Source: Thalassia testudinum (lineage: Eukaryota; Streptophyta; Magnoliopsida; Alismatales; Hydrocharitaceae). From it: DNA of 64,000 nt. The stretch's first letter is position 1. Every line of letters starts with the position of its first letter. The notes under the pieces were generated by a model. The model saw only the letters and a program-made list of their open reading frames with translations. It was not told the DNA's origin and made no database searches. Shown in pieces: positions 13,060 through 24,166 of the stretch. The position numbers and the translations under genes were made by a program. The DNA lies in NCBI GenBank assembly GCA_037157565.1, contig JAZHRO010000002.1, forward strand, positions 80,135,501-80,199,500, in the 5' to 3' direction.

Positions 13060-14076
13060 GATATAATTATCTTCTATACCTTTTCTCTTGTCTACCTTGC
13101 TTTATTATTTCAGCTTGCAATGAATTGTCTCATATGTTTCATATATCTCATAGTTTGAGGACTTCAAGGAAAATTGTTCTAATTTTTTAGATGTTATCAA
13201 CCAACTAAATCCAACTTGAATTCAACTTAAATTCAATTTTCAAAAGGAACCCAACTTGATACAACTCGTTTATTTACACTGGTTTGGTTAAGGTTAAGAA
13301 AATCATCCAACTAACCCACTTAAGATTAAGAAAATCAACCAACTAACCCACTTAGTCAATGTTGTGGATCCTGTGGACCCACAACATAGTAATTAGCTGG
13401 TTGGATTTAAATATTTCAATAATAACAAATCGAATCACAAGTATTAACATGGAACCCCTTTTGTTATGATAAAAAATTCATTTTTCTCACACAGATGAAA
13501 ACATCCACATACGTAGATCTTAATTTACATTTTTATTTATTATCATCCAAGGATACAAAGATAGAAACAATGTTGCAGACTTAAAGATCAAGCAAATAAA
13601 AGATAGGATAGAATAAAAAAATAAGTTATTCATTTATTTAACAAAGCTTGCCACTTTAGTAACCTTTATCCATTTCAAAGACCTCCAACCAATCCTAGGA
13701 ACTATGTGATAGCAAGTTGTTGCAAAGAGATCTTGTTACAAATATGTTGAAACATGATTTTTCTAAGAGACTTGTTATAATGTCTACAAGCCAATCCTTG
13801 GTTACAATAAATTGTGCCTAAAGACGACTTTTAACAAGCCAATCCTTAGTTTATGTTAATGTTTATGTTTTCAAGGTTAATTATGTTTATGTTTATGTTT
13901 TACTGTAAAATGTGTGCTTTTCTACCATGTAGAATGTGTTATTTCCTTTTTATAGGATTTTGGAACATACCCGTAATATAGGGGAAACTTTGTCGAATTC
14001 TTTTTAGATTTTTTAATTTTTATTTATTTATTTCTTATATTTATACAAATACTAATTTTTCTTAATGTATATGTAG
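13060..14076. other. CACTA intergenic region, nothing coding seen
   Basis: AT-rich sequence between the two transposon genes. It contains a short direct repeat (AACCAACTAACCCACTTA-like, 13305-13360) and no supported ORF. The last bases before 14077 (TATATGTAG) could be a splice acceptor. Confidence 0.4.
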
Positions 14077-15597
14077 ATGAAATTTAAGAAATTTGCTAAT
14101 AGGGGTAAGGATGACCAGGGCACCTTAGTGAGTAGGGATGAGATGCAGCCTCCTTCTACCCAACCCACCCAGCCACCCTACATGCAACCCCCCCAGCACC
14201 TTCGCACCTAGCCACCCCACATGCAGCCCACCCAGCCCCCTCGCACCCAGACTCCCCTATCCATTCCTGAGTACATCCCTGTATGTACTCCCCACGCACA
14301 CCCAGTTGTCATGGTACCTAATCCCGCATTTATCCGGAAGCATGAATATGTCCGGCCTGGTGATCTTGCCCGACAGTACCAAAACAAGGACAAGAGGGTG
14401 GTTACTCATGTAGTGCGAGAGCCAGAGCCAGAGGTTGCCATCTACTACCCTGACTACGATGAGGATGAGGACGAGGGTGACAGCGACAGCGGGGATGAGG
14501 AGAGGAGGGTGAGGACGATGCTGAGATACAGAGGCCATCTCAGCAGGACCCTCAGGCTGAGGTAGGGACCAGTTCTTTTGGTAAGAATTGTTGATAATAT
14601 CTTATTAAACTTTACTTCTAATGTTTTAATTTTTAATTATATTTTTCTTATCAGGTAATAAAAAAAGGACAAGGCCCGACAAGAAATGCACATCTAGATG
14701 CACTTCCAGAGGGGACGAGAATCAAAGTGCATATCAATAAAGCTGGAGAAGATCCACACTATCCTCCTTTCGCTAGCAGACTATCTAGGATGGTAAAGGA
14801 GCTCATCCCCCTTTGTTGTTTTAACTGGAGGAGGGTCTCCAGGGAAATCAAAAGGTAGCTTATTCGTAATATGGAGTAAATAATTATATATTAATGTATA
14901 TATATGATGTAAACACGTTTATATCACATAAACTATCTATTTATACATGTTCTTAGGCATATAGTTGCATCATACATTATAAATATTGCATAACATGCAT
15001 CATCTTGCATTTAGGTTAGATTGTACAAAGTTTAGGAATTTTCTCTTTTTGCAGTCAAGTAATAGGGCAATATCATATTGGGACCTCAAATTGATGATCC
15101 AACCATACGGATTTGATCAGGGTGATGATAGGAATTCAACGACTCCAAGATCGCTCCGATCAGACTTCTGTAGCATCAGATGCAGTCCAAGAAAGATCAG
15201 AGGTCAAGGGGTCAAGATGCTATAAATCAGTATCTCAAATGATAAATTCGATCACATGGATGGGTTCGGATCAACTATCGCTGCCCAAAGACGCGAAAAT
15301 CGGTCAAATCTGACATCTGTGGCACCATCTACAAGTCACAAAAGATGGACGGCCAAGATGGCACCACGTCACACCATCTTAGCTGCCCATACTGGACCAT
15401 GGACGCCAGCACGAGTCTCTCTCCTCAACCTCTCGCTTAATCTCAGCCGTTGGATTCTCATCCAACAACCGAGATCAAGTCAATTTCGCGCCTCTCATCT
15501 CTAAGCACTCTTCGTCAAGCAATTTGGACCATCTGTCATCCATCCAACGGCCACGAGCTCTGGACGCCAATCTCGTCTTCGCCAGCATCCAGCATTA

Positions 15598-15649
15598 TAG
15601 CACATTGGTGGCATACGCCACTCTCAAGGCATGAGCACGCGTTCAATCC
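15598..15649 (+). promoter_or_regulatory. tRNA-like A box/B box pair in solo-LTR U3
   Basis: TAGCACATTGG (15598-15608) fits a Pol III A box. GCGTTCAATCC (15639-15649) resembles a B box with one base lost. The 30-bp gap and the distance to the TATA box (367 bp) match the positions in the related LTRs. No full cloverleaf can be drawn. Confidence 0.4.
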
Positions 15650-15930
15650 ATATGGAGTGGATTAATTCCACAAAGAGGCGCGGCGAGCAAAATTGCACTG
15701 CTGGATCAGTATCAAGCGGTTGGGGTGCGGAGACGTGGCATCACCAGAGCATGTGGATCACGCACGCGTGATCTCACGTGCGAACACACAACGAGGAGGC
15801 AAGAGTAGATCAATCCTAAGTCATTCGATCTTGCGATCGGACGGTTGAGGATTAATGGATGTGGGTAAGCGTTGAAGGTAGCTGAAGCTGAGAAGGCGTA
15901 GGCAGGCATGCACTAAGCCCACGTTCATGG

Positions 15931-16025
15931 CTTTAGTGACGAATAAATTCATCACTAAAGACCCTGACATTGATGTTTTAAACATGAATTGACCTAATTG
16001 TCCCTCCATTTTTACCTATAAATAG
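15931..16025 (+). promoter_or_regulatory. LTR core promoter: palindrome plus TATA box
   Basis: CTTTAGTGACGAAT-AA-ATTCATCACTAAAG (15931-15960, one mismatched pair) lies 56 bp before TATAAATAG (16017-16025). The same arrangement is seen in the other members of this LTR family. Confidence 0.7.
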
Positions 16026-18229
16026 CCCTACGACCCCCACACTTTCTTCATCCCTTTCTCTCCTCTCACCCCCTCCAAAGCTCTAAGAGCTTGTCCCAAA
16101 CCCGAGATGCTCCATTAGAGTTAAAATTAGAATTTTTCCACCTTCTCATCCCCATTCATGGAGCGCTTGCGGTTGTCTTCTCACCACCGTTCAGGAAGCA
16201 GATCCCGCTGCTCCGTCGCCCTGCCTTGCCCTCCGTCGTTCATCTTCGTTCTCCTTCGTCCCGCATTGCAACACCTTCGTTCGGGCGCTCCGTCAACGCG
16301 GCTCGTCTTCCAAGCAGCTGTCGAGGAGGATAACTTCTCTCCTCCTTCTCTTTAATTGCTTTCTAAAACAGATTTCCTACTTTCTAGTGTAACAAGTAGT
16401 TGTAAAAAGTAGTTATAATGAACATCATTCAGTGGTTATGAAATTCATGTTTATTCTATCTCTATTTTTCTCTTTATTTGTATCATTCTTTTATCGCTCT
16501 TCTATTCATTATTCTTTAAGTAAATAACTAGCATAGATTCAATTCAACCAACTAATCTACTTCGTGACAACAAATCAAATGCATTTTTGATCAAACATCC
16601 GCCTCCCTGTGTTCGACCTGGAATTCCTTTTGAGTTTCAGTTAAAATTATCTGTTGATGGATTTTTCTCGCAAATTACGCTACGACAACGGGTTTTCAAA
16701 GCTCAACTCTTTTTACAACGATTTTCCAATACACCAATATATAAGTTTACTTTAATAATATTTAATTTGTTTATACAATTTGTAATATTACTGGCGATCT
16801 TTGATTGAGATGACGATTTGAATGTCACCAAGTACATCCTCAATCATGCTGTGAGATGACATCATGATTGGAGGATGACAACGAAGAGAAAGGTAAAATT
16901 TGTAATATTTCTCATTTTTTATTATTTACTTAATTAATTTCTTTTGACAATTTATTTGTATAATTTAGTATCATAATACAATGTCGTCTAATGAGGAGGC
17001 GTTGAGGAACATACCTCCTACAATAGCAGCAGATGTGTGGAGAGAATGCTGTGAGCATTGGAATAAGCCTGGGACGGAGGTAATTACAAATACTTTTAAG
17101 AGCATTTGGAGATAATTGATTTAATTGTTTCCCATTACAATATGTTATATGTATAGGATAAGGTGAAAAGGAACAAGGCCAATAGGGCCAAAGCTCCACC
17201 ACAGACCTACTATTTGGTTCGAACTAGTATAGATAGAGTTAAGGCTAAATATGTAAGTAATTCCTTATAATTATGTCACTTTTATATTTTTAATTAAAGT
17301 TTTAATTATAACTATTACCTGCAAATCTCTGAAATATATTTACAGGCACATTCACACGATGGTGCCATGCTCGATTGGGTTGGTGTGTATGAGGTTACTC
17401 ATAGTAAGGCCAACATTGACGGTGGGCGAATATGGATATATGAGACATACCAGACAAAGCATGTAAATAACATTTATTTATCAACTACTGTAATTTTTAT
17501 ACTTACTCTAATATGACATTAAATTATTGTAGTTTGTAGGGAGAAATGATGAACTTAATCAACCCCCCTACAAACACTGCTTTTGGCACTTAGCAGCATC
17601 CTCCTATGACACTTGAGGAGGCTTTTAGGTGCGTCATGCCTCCAGAGCACGGAGGCTTCATTCGTAGTGGGGGGAGAAGTCAGATGATCTCCAGTCGGTA
17701 TGGGCAGAAGGGGTCAGCGACAACAGCCGTTGTCCAGCAGATGTAGACGTAGCTCCATGATGTCACCACATAGCTCCATGATGTCACCTCACAGTTCCGC
17801 CAGCAAACTCAAGCTTGGCAAGATGCCAAGAAATTCATGGAGGAGCAAAGGAAGGAGATGGAGAAGCAAAGAGAGGAGATGAGAGAGATGATGGCATTAT
17901 TATGGGCAGTGGTCGGGATCACACTTCCTATCACTACCTACCTTGCAGAGACGACGACCTTGGAGGTGGTGGAGCAGGACAGCGGGTAGGAGTTGAAGCA
18001 TAGGTTTAGATTATTTATCTTGTCATTAGTTTGGTTTTGTATTTTGCTTATGTATATTTTGACATTATGACATACTCTTTTCATTAGGTTTATATATTTA
18101 TTGTATGTTGAATGTTTTATGTTCCATGCTATATATTGAAATTTTTATATTGTGTGTGTTTATTATGTTGCATATGTTTTAAGGTGTTATAAGATTCTAT
18201 AATTACCTACATTATATAGGAAAAAAAAA

Positions 18230-18595
18230 TACACATATATACACGACGATTTTGTGTAGAATTGTTGTTTTGATATAAATGATGGTTATGTGAAAACGGT
18301 CATTTAGAGAATTACACGATGATTTCAGAACCGTCATCTATAGTTCAAATGTTTCATAGACGACAGTCATCAAAACCGTCGTTTAATGGTACTTCATGAC
18401 AGTTTGTAAAAGAACTGTCGTTTATAAATATAGACGTTGGTTTTTAAAACCGTCATATAAAGTACGACGGTTTGAAATCAAAATCGTCGTGTATACACTA
18501 ATGCGACACACACTTTCATGACGACAGAATATAACGGTCTTCATGGAATATGTGATGGTTTTCAACCATTGCGAAAAGCATACATCGTTATAGTG
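18230..18595. repeat. CACTA right subterminal repeats and terminus
   Basis: Repeated inverted words such as GACGATTTTG, GAACCGTCATC, GACGACAGTCATC, AAAACCGTCGT and GACGGTTTG...AAATCGTCG precede the end GCGAAAAGC...TAGTG. These mirror the left subterminal region. The last ~25 bp have diverged from the left terminal repeat outside CACTA and GCTTTT(C/G)GC. Confidence 0.75.
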
Positions 18596-19269
18596 TTCAT
18601 CTCCGTCTCCCTAACCTCCGCCATGGTTATCACCACCAACATTAGAACCAATGAGCACCTAATCACCCACATTACCAAGCCTCTCCGCATCAACCACCTT
18701 AGGGAGCTTGAACACTTCATCCTCCATTACCCATTGACGTGGTCTCGTGCGTGTGTGTTAAGAGGTGTCGTTATAGTTGCACTTGATACGTCGGTTTTGA
18801 AAGAAGTAAACGGAGGTGAGTCCGAGTGTTGGTCTCAGGGAGGCGTGGAAATCGGATTTTGTTTACCACTTGTTGTCACGAAAAAGGCAGAGTTTTGCTT
18901 GCGAAAGTGACAGTTTCGAAAAGCGAGAGATAGAGAGAGAGTTTAGGGTTAGAAAGCTCTTGGTTTTGATCATGCACTTTAAACAGAAATTAAAATGGCG
19001 ACTAAACGGAAAATAATTTCATTAAACATGCATTCATAGTTCATGATTTACAACATTAAATACATGCTTCAACAAAAGTAAATGAAAGCTTAAAAGAGAG
19101 AGAGAGAGGTAGAGAGAGAGTGGAGAGCGACGAGGCAGCCACGGCGGTGGAGGAGGCTCCGTCGGCGGCTCGTCGTCTCCGGCGATTACAAGAGTGCCTA
19201 AAGCTAGCTAGGAGAGGAGTGGAGTAGTTGCAAGTGGGAGAGTATGCCTTGAATGGTGGTAGAAGGGGG

Positions 19270-19336
19270 TTTAAATAGAGTTAAGGGCTTCCTAAAAGAA
19301 GAATGTGCTTTAGCGACATCCAGAACGTCGCTAAAA
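19270..19336 (-). promoter_or_regulatory. TATA-like box and upstream hairpin, 3' LTR
   Basis: On the minus strand TATTTAAA occupies 19277-19270. Thirty bases upstream of it, TTTAGCGAC and GTCGCTAAA (19309-19334) form a 9-bp-arm hairpin. The 5' LTR has the same set at 28858-28865 and ~28896-28924. Confidence 0.6.
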
Positions 19337-19645
19337 CAACTTCCAGATACGTCGGTGAAGCCCTCCTGCCGCCGGTCAGCTGCCCGCCCCGCTCTCTCTC
19401 CATGCGCGATCCGTGGACGTTGAACGAGAGCCGTCCGATCGAAGATCGGACAGCTGAGATCCTCCTGCGCCCACGCTGAGATCGCACCTCGGGCGCGCGT
19501 GCGCGCGCGCGTTTCCGCCCGGCGTGCACGTGCGCGTGGGCGCTCGGGAGCTGTCATCGCACCGCGTGGCGCGATCCTGGCCGCCCGCTGCTGATCGGGC
19601 GGCCTAATTTTGCCGGGCCCTTCGCTCGTGCTTGATTTCTGCTCC

Positions 19646-19701
19646 GCGCGATTCGAACGCGCGTCGCTGCGATGCAGGCGTGCGCGATAGCCGTTGCGCC
19701 A
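19646..19701 (-). promoter_or_regulatory. tRNA-like Pol III A/B boxes in U3, 3' LTR
   Basis: On the minus strand the A box TGGCGCAACGG (19701-19691) is followed after 30 bp by the B box GCGTTCGAATC (19660-19650). The B box sits in a perfect T-arm-like hairpin with GCGCG/CGCGC arms and loop TTCGAAT (19662-19646). No acceptor stem pairs, so it is not an intact tRNA. It lies 372 bp upstream of the TATA-like box. Confidence 0.6.
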
Positions 19702-20142
19702 CGCCCGCGCTTTGTCGTGGCGACCGCGGGCGGGCGCGCGGATCTCGGTCGTTAGATCGAAGATCAACGGCCGAGATTCGTCCTTGGCTGGCTTGAGGGC
19801 GTGAGAGCTGTGGGGGCGGGGCGACGTGGCGCTTTCTGGGTCGTTGATCTCCAGATCAACGGTCAGAATTTCTTGGGCCCATTGTGGGAGCTCCGGATGT
19901 CGGATTTGGCCGATCTTGAGTCCGTTGAACTCCATTCGTCGTTCTGAATCCATCCGTGCGGTCCGATTACTCATCTGGGGCCTTCTTTGACACATGCTTT
20001 ACACAAATGGACATTAATGCAGTTTATAAGCAATCTTGGTACTTGATGCATGCAATGCTCCTATTCTACTTTATGTTGTGCCTTTTATTCTAAATATGGG
20101 CCATATTCAACCTAAGTACTACCCCCTTACGTGGTGTTATCA

Positions 20143-20155
20143 TACCCCCATGCTT
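20143..20155 (-). other. Polypurine tract for plus-strand priming
   Basis: On the minus strand TAAGCATGGGGGTA abuts the 3' LTR start (TGATAACACC). The same word precedes the 3' LTRs of the elements at 38664 and 56226. Confidence 0.85.
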
Positions 20156-21640
20156 ACTCCTTGATAATCCCTAGCAAGGTTTATTCTAGCCTTTATTTCT
20201 TTGGAGAATTCAAGAAGTAATTGCTTAGGCAATTCGTTACTTGTCAATAAGAGGAAATATACGAAGATCTTAATTTACAAAGACTAAGCAGCGCCCGGGT
20301 GTCTGCCAAAATATGAATCGCCCGAATCCTTGCTTTGTATATATAACTATACATATGTATACGTATATATCTATATATGTCTTTTTAGAATTTTCAGAAT
20401 TCAGTGTGGGTTGGTAACTTTTTGCGGCTACCCAACCCACCCAAAACTCGGTCAAAACCCTAAGTGCTAAGCATCTTGGTGTGAATGTTGTGATAGACTC
20501 ACTTAACGGTAATTGAGACAGACTTCGAGTTTCTACGCCTCTACGTGACTGGAAAAGAAAATAAATTTTTGCCTGAAGGTGTATTTGTTCGATTGGTAGC
20601 TTTCTCCCTAGGTTCATTTTACTTGGGGTCAACACAAGGATTTTCCAGTGTATATCTCCCCGGATTGTACTACTTCCCCGCTTCGTCCTTAGGTGTTTTG
20701 GTCTTTTTTGTGCAATTATTGAGCTGGGCTCTGGACAACCGACCAATGGGCTATTACCCACGATCACTTGCCAGCCATACTTGTGCAGTGAAGTGTGGTT
20801 TATTTTCTTTTCTTCTCTCTTTTTTTTTTTTCGTAGGTGGCTTCCCTAATCTCAAATGTACCTAGAGGCAGCGAAAAAGAAATGGCCTGTGGCTGGGTTC
20901 TGGACAACCTGCCAATGGGCTGTTACCCACGACAACTTGCCAGCCATACCACCCTAGAGAGTTCATTAGCTACCCAATTTCTGTCAAAATCTCCGAGAAG
21001 TGAGTCTGTGCAAAAATGTGTGTAGATGCTTCGACTCAAAGTTTTCCTGAGTTAGAGGGTGAGTTGATAAGTCGTATACTTATTACCTTATTTATTAGGT
21101 GGATTAGAATAGCTTAAAGTTGCAAGGATTCGCCGCTAAATCCATATTTTAACGGACACCAGGGCTGATTAAGCCTGAAGGCCTGAAAAGTCTAAGTGTT
21201 TAAGTTCTTTTTGTATTATTTCCCACTATTGACAAGTTTCTAATGCCTAAGTTTTTCTTCCTAAATTCAAATTTTTTTTTTAATCAATTAATTTATTCAT
21301 TCAGACTGATTAATTAAGCTCAGGATTATGCAATTTACCATCCCCCCCATGCTTAAGTTGGACAATGTCCTCGTTGGCAGATGCATGGATGCAGAAGGGT
21401 TCAAAAAGATAGTACCTGAGTGACGTAAACTACCAGATCAGTCTGAATCCACCGGGTTGCCTCCCAGGAAGCGCTGAGTTTAACGCCTCCAGCTGGGCGG
21501 TGCTTGGTGTCAGCCCTCAACAAGGGTGACACTTTCCTTGGGGGGTACCTGGGCCAGGAAATGCTTCAATCTTTGACCATTGACTGTAAAGGTGTGCCCG
21601 GTATTAAGATCGGCGATTTCGACTGCCCCATTGGAATAGG
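20156..21640 (-). other. 3' untranslated region with duplicated module and second polypurine tract
   Basis: No protein is supported between integrase and the LTR. A ~58-bp module (TCTGGACAACC ... ATGGGCT.TTACCCACGA ... CTTGCCAGCCATA) occurs twice, at 20721-20779 and 20891-20948. A second polypurine tract (minus-strand AAGCATGGGGGGGA, 21342-21354) lies just downstream of the coding region. Much of this region is alignable with 40464-41680 in the non-autonomous element. Confidence 0.7.
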
Positions 21641-21649
21641 ATTTGACCA

Positions 21650-22736
21650 CCCGAAATGGTCCTGTCCATTTAGACCTAAGTTTCCCTAGGAAGAGTTTCA
21701 GGCGTGCATCAAATAGCCAGACTTGTTAGTTTGGCTCAAAGGTTTTCCTATGAATGAGTCGGTCGTGGACGGCTTTCATTTTCTCCTTATATAGCCGACT
21801 ATTGTCAAAGGCGTCCCGACGAATTTCTTCAAGCTCAGATAATTGAAGAGTCCTTTGCGCACCAGCTAACTGGGGATCCATGTTACATTGCTTAACAACC
21901 CAGTAAGCCCGGTGTTCCAATTCGACAGGGAGATGGCAAGCTTTGCCAAAGACCAAGCGGTAAGGTGACATGCCTATCGGGGTCTTAAAAGCGGTCCTGT
22001 ATGCCCACAGGGCATCATCAAGTCGTGTGGACCAGTCTTTCCTGTCAGGTCTCACAGTCTTCTGTAAAATGTTCTTGATTTGTCTGTTTGAGACCTCAGT
22101 CTGCCCATTTGTTTGTGGATGATACGGGGTGGCAATGCGGTGGTTTACCCTGTATTTTCTAAGTAGGGCACGGAACTGGGAATGGATAAAATGGCTTCCA
22201 CCATCACTGATCATGGCCTTGGGTATTCCAAACCGGGAAAAGATGTTCTTCTTCACAAAGTCCATGACCGTCTTGTGATCGCATCATCAGGTGGCGACGG
22301 CTTCAATCCATTTGGAAACATAGTCTACCAAGACCAGGATGTACTCGAAGCCATTGGATGGTGGAAAGGGGCCCATAAAATCGATACCCCAAACGTCGAA
22401 AATTTCGACAATCAAAATGGGCTGAAGGGCCATCATATCTTTTTTGGTCATGGTCCCTAGTGTTTGGCATCGTGAGCAAGTCTTGGCAAAGATGTGTGCA
22501 TCCTTGAATAAGGACGGCCAATAAAATCCAGACTGCAAAACTTTTGCAGCTGTTTTCTTGCCAGAGAAATGGCCGCCACACGCTTGGTCATGACAAAAGG
22601 AAAGCACACTCTGAACTTCGTCTTCGGGGAGGCACCTCCTGATGATCTGATCAGCACAGAGGCGAAACAGCATGGGATCATCCCAGAAATGGTGCTTGGC
22701 CTCAGCCAAGAACCTGTCCCATTGCTGTCTGGACTA
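21650..22736 (-). pseudogene. pol: Integrase region of the Athila-like polyprotein
   Basis: Reading the minus strand, an HHCC zinc-binding part (CHDQACGGH ... KTCSRC, ~22620-22490) is followed by the DDE core. The core residues appear as [17 protein letters not shown] and [14 protein letters not shown]-type motif (KWTGPFRVV) near 21660 marks the C-terminal domain. The enzyme would insert the cDNA into host chromatin. Stops interrupt it at 22734-22736, two consecutive TGA codons at 22284-22289 and TAA at 21726-21728. The frame is otherwise continuous with RNase H upstream. Confidence 0.9.
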
Positions 22737-24166
22737 GCTGTGCGGGGTTTGTCCTATTACAAGGTAGTTGACATAGTCAGCATACCATGGCATTTTCTTG
22801 TCTTGCACGGCTAGGATGTGTTCATCAGGGAAGGTATCAGATAGAGGTAGGGAGGGTCCAATGTGGTCTGGATGAAGTCTTGACAGGTGGTCAGCCACCA
22901 CATTTTTCGATCCGGCCTTGTCTCGGATTTCCAGGTCAAATTCCTGCAAAAGCAGGATCCATCTGATGAGCCTGGGTTTTGCGTCCTTTTTGGCCAACAG
23001 GTGCCAGATGGCTGAATGGTCGGTGTAGATAGTCACGTGGGATCCCAGCAAGTATGATCGGAATTTTTCCAGTCCAAAGACTACAGCGAGCAACTCTTTT
23101 CTGTGACCGTATAATTACGTTGGGCCTCGTCCAACGTTTTGCTCGCGTAGTAGATCACCACGGGCTTCTTGTCTTGCCTTTGTCCCAGGACAGCGCCTTT
23201 GGCAAAATCTGATGCGTCACACATAATCTCAAAATCCTGGGACCAGTCTGGGGGTTGAAGTACAGGTGCGGTGGAGACTAAGTCTCGGAGGGTATGATAA
23301 GCCTGGATGCAATCAGGAGACATGTGGAAAGTGGCGTCGTTGGCTAGAAGGTCGGTCAAGGGTTTGGAAAGTTTGGAAAAGTCTTTGATGAACCTTCGGT
23401 AGAAGCCAACATGTCCTAGGAAAGAGAGAATTTGTCGGACCGAACTAGGTAGAGGAAGTTTTTAAATTAAATCAACCTTAGCTCGATCTACCTCGATGCC
23501 CCTATGCGAAACGATGTGTCCGAGGACAATTCCTTCTTGAACCATAAAATGGCTCTTTTCCCAACTTAACACCAAGTTAACCTCGATACATCGTTTCAGG
23601 ATTTTCTCCAAGTTGCTCAAACAATGGTCGAATGAATTCCCGAATACAGAGAAATCATCCATAAAGACCTCCAAGTATTCAGCCACCATTTCTGAAAAAA
23701 TGGCTAGCATGCAATGCTGGAAGGTCGCGGGTGCATTGCATAACCCGAACGGCATTCGACGGAATGCAAACGTGCCATACGGGCAAGTGAATGTGGTCTT
23801 TTCCTAATCTTTCAGAGCAATTGCGACTTGGTTATATCCTAAATATCCATCCAAGAAGCAAAAATACTTCTGCCCTGCCAATCTTTCAAGGATTTGGTCA
23901 ATGAATGGCAAGGGGAAGTGGTCCTTCTTAGTGGCTTCATTAAGCTTCCTATAATCAATACACACCTGCCATGCGTTGGTGGTGTGGGTGGGGATGGATT
24001 CGCCATGATCATTAGTGACAACGGTGAGCCCAGCCTTCTTTGGAACCACTTGAGTGGGGCTCACCCAAGGGCTATCAGAGATAGGGTAGATGATGTCGGC
24101 GTCGAGCCACTTGATAATTTCTTTTTTACCGACCTCCCGCATGTTAGGGTTTAACCGTCTCTGCAT
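22737..24166 (-). pseudogene. pol: Reverse transcriptase and RNase H of the Athila-like polyprotein
   Basis: RT begins after a TAG at 24167-24169. It contains WVSPTQVVPKKAG, DYRKLNEATKKDHFPLPF, the catalytic FMDD (~23665) and the VLGH thumb region. RNase H follows with CDASDFAKGAVLGQ and [11 protein letters not shown]. Stops at 23804-23806 (D*EKTTF) and 23462-23464 (DLI*KLP) break it. One base is missing in an A-run near 23090, just after TVTEK, so the downstream half is in another frame. Apart from these lesions the domain is complete. Confidence 0.92.

Larger units (their letters stand above)
14905..16736 (+). mobile_element. Solo LTR, Athila-like family (same family as 38664-46459), plus strand
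   Basis: It runs from TGATGTAAACACG (14905) to ...TACACCA (16736), flanked by the 5-bp duplication ATATA (14900-14904 and 16737-16741). Reverse-complement alignment to the LTRs at 38664 and 44707 is visible throughout, for example GATCCAACCATACGG (15097) and the terminal CCCTGTGTTCGACC (16603). There is no internal region, so it arose by LTR-LTR recombination. It carries the promoter elements listed separately. Its insertion lies inside a CACTA intron, making it younger than the CACTA element. Confidence 0.9.
14077..18003 (+). pseudogene. CACTA second gene, Ptta/En/Spm (Transposase_24-like) protein, split by solo LTR
   Basis: Exon-like blocks are 14077-~14570 (Pro/Gln-rich repeats, then an acidic EDEDEGDSDSGDEE stretch), ~14655-14876 (basic, ending RNME), ~16800-16895, ~16981-17080 (SNEEALRNIPPTI...WRECCEHW), ~17157-17252 (KNRANRAK-like, VRTSIDRVK), ~17345-17464 (GAMLDWVGVYEVTH...IYETYQTKH) and ~17537-18003, ending at TAG 18001. 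The 'NRAK...D.VGVYE.TH' layout is that of the plant Ptta/En/Spm transposase family. The solo LTR 14905-16736 lies in the intron after the second block. An in-frame TAG in block one (near 14211) and others show decay. A 20-bp tandem repeat (GCTCCATGATGTCACC) lies near 17753-17793. Confidence 0.75.
8020..18595 (+). mobile_element. CACTA (En/Spm-type) DNA transposon, decayed, with nested solo LTR
   Basis: The left end reads CACTACTAGAAAA and the right end finishes in TAGTG (18591-18595), with the matching internal word GCTTTTGCG/CGAAAAGC in both termini. It is flanked by the 3-bp duplication TTC (8017-8019 and 18596-18598), as expected for CACTA elements. Both ends carry many inverted subterminal repeats around GACGGTTTT...AAAACCGTC. 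Inside are a broken TNP2 transposase gene and a broken Ptta/En/Spm gene, both on the plus strand. A 1.8-kb solo LTR lies in an intron of the second gene. Without it, the element is about 8.7 kb. Confidence 0.85.
18735..20142 (-). repeat. 3' LTR of the Athila-like element
   Basis: 1408 bp with TG...CA ends: TGATAACACC at 20142 down to ACCACGTCA at 18735 on the minus strand. It contains a TATTTAAA box (19270-19277), a TTTAGCGAC/GTCGCTAAA hairpin, GATC-centred hairpins (19433-19451, 19841-19863) and a tRNA-like box pair. The 263-codon frame at 19204-19995 is Arg/Ala-rich and lies in CpG-rich sequence; I do not accept it as a gene. Confidence 0.95.

Noticed and set aside
19646..19710. A genuine tRNA gene on the minus strand
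   Set aside because: A and B boxes and a T-arm are present, but the acceptor stem does not pair and the anticodon stem is poor, so it is reported only as tRNA-like.
19204..19995. 263-codon minus-strand ORF in the Athila-like LTR (and its 246-codon counterpart at 28792-29532)
   Set aside because: Arg/Ala/Ser-rich product of CpG-rich U3/R sequence that is open on both strands. It spans promoter hairpins and the TATA-like box. The in-frame 30-bp length difference is explained by loss of a hairpin.
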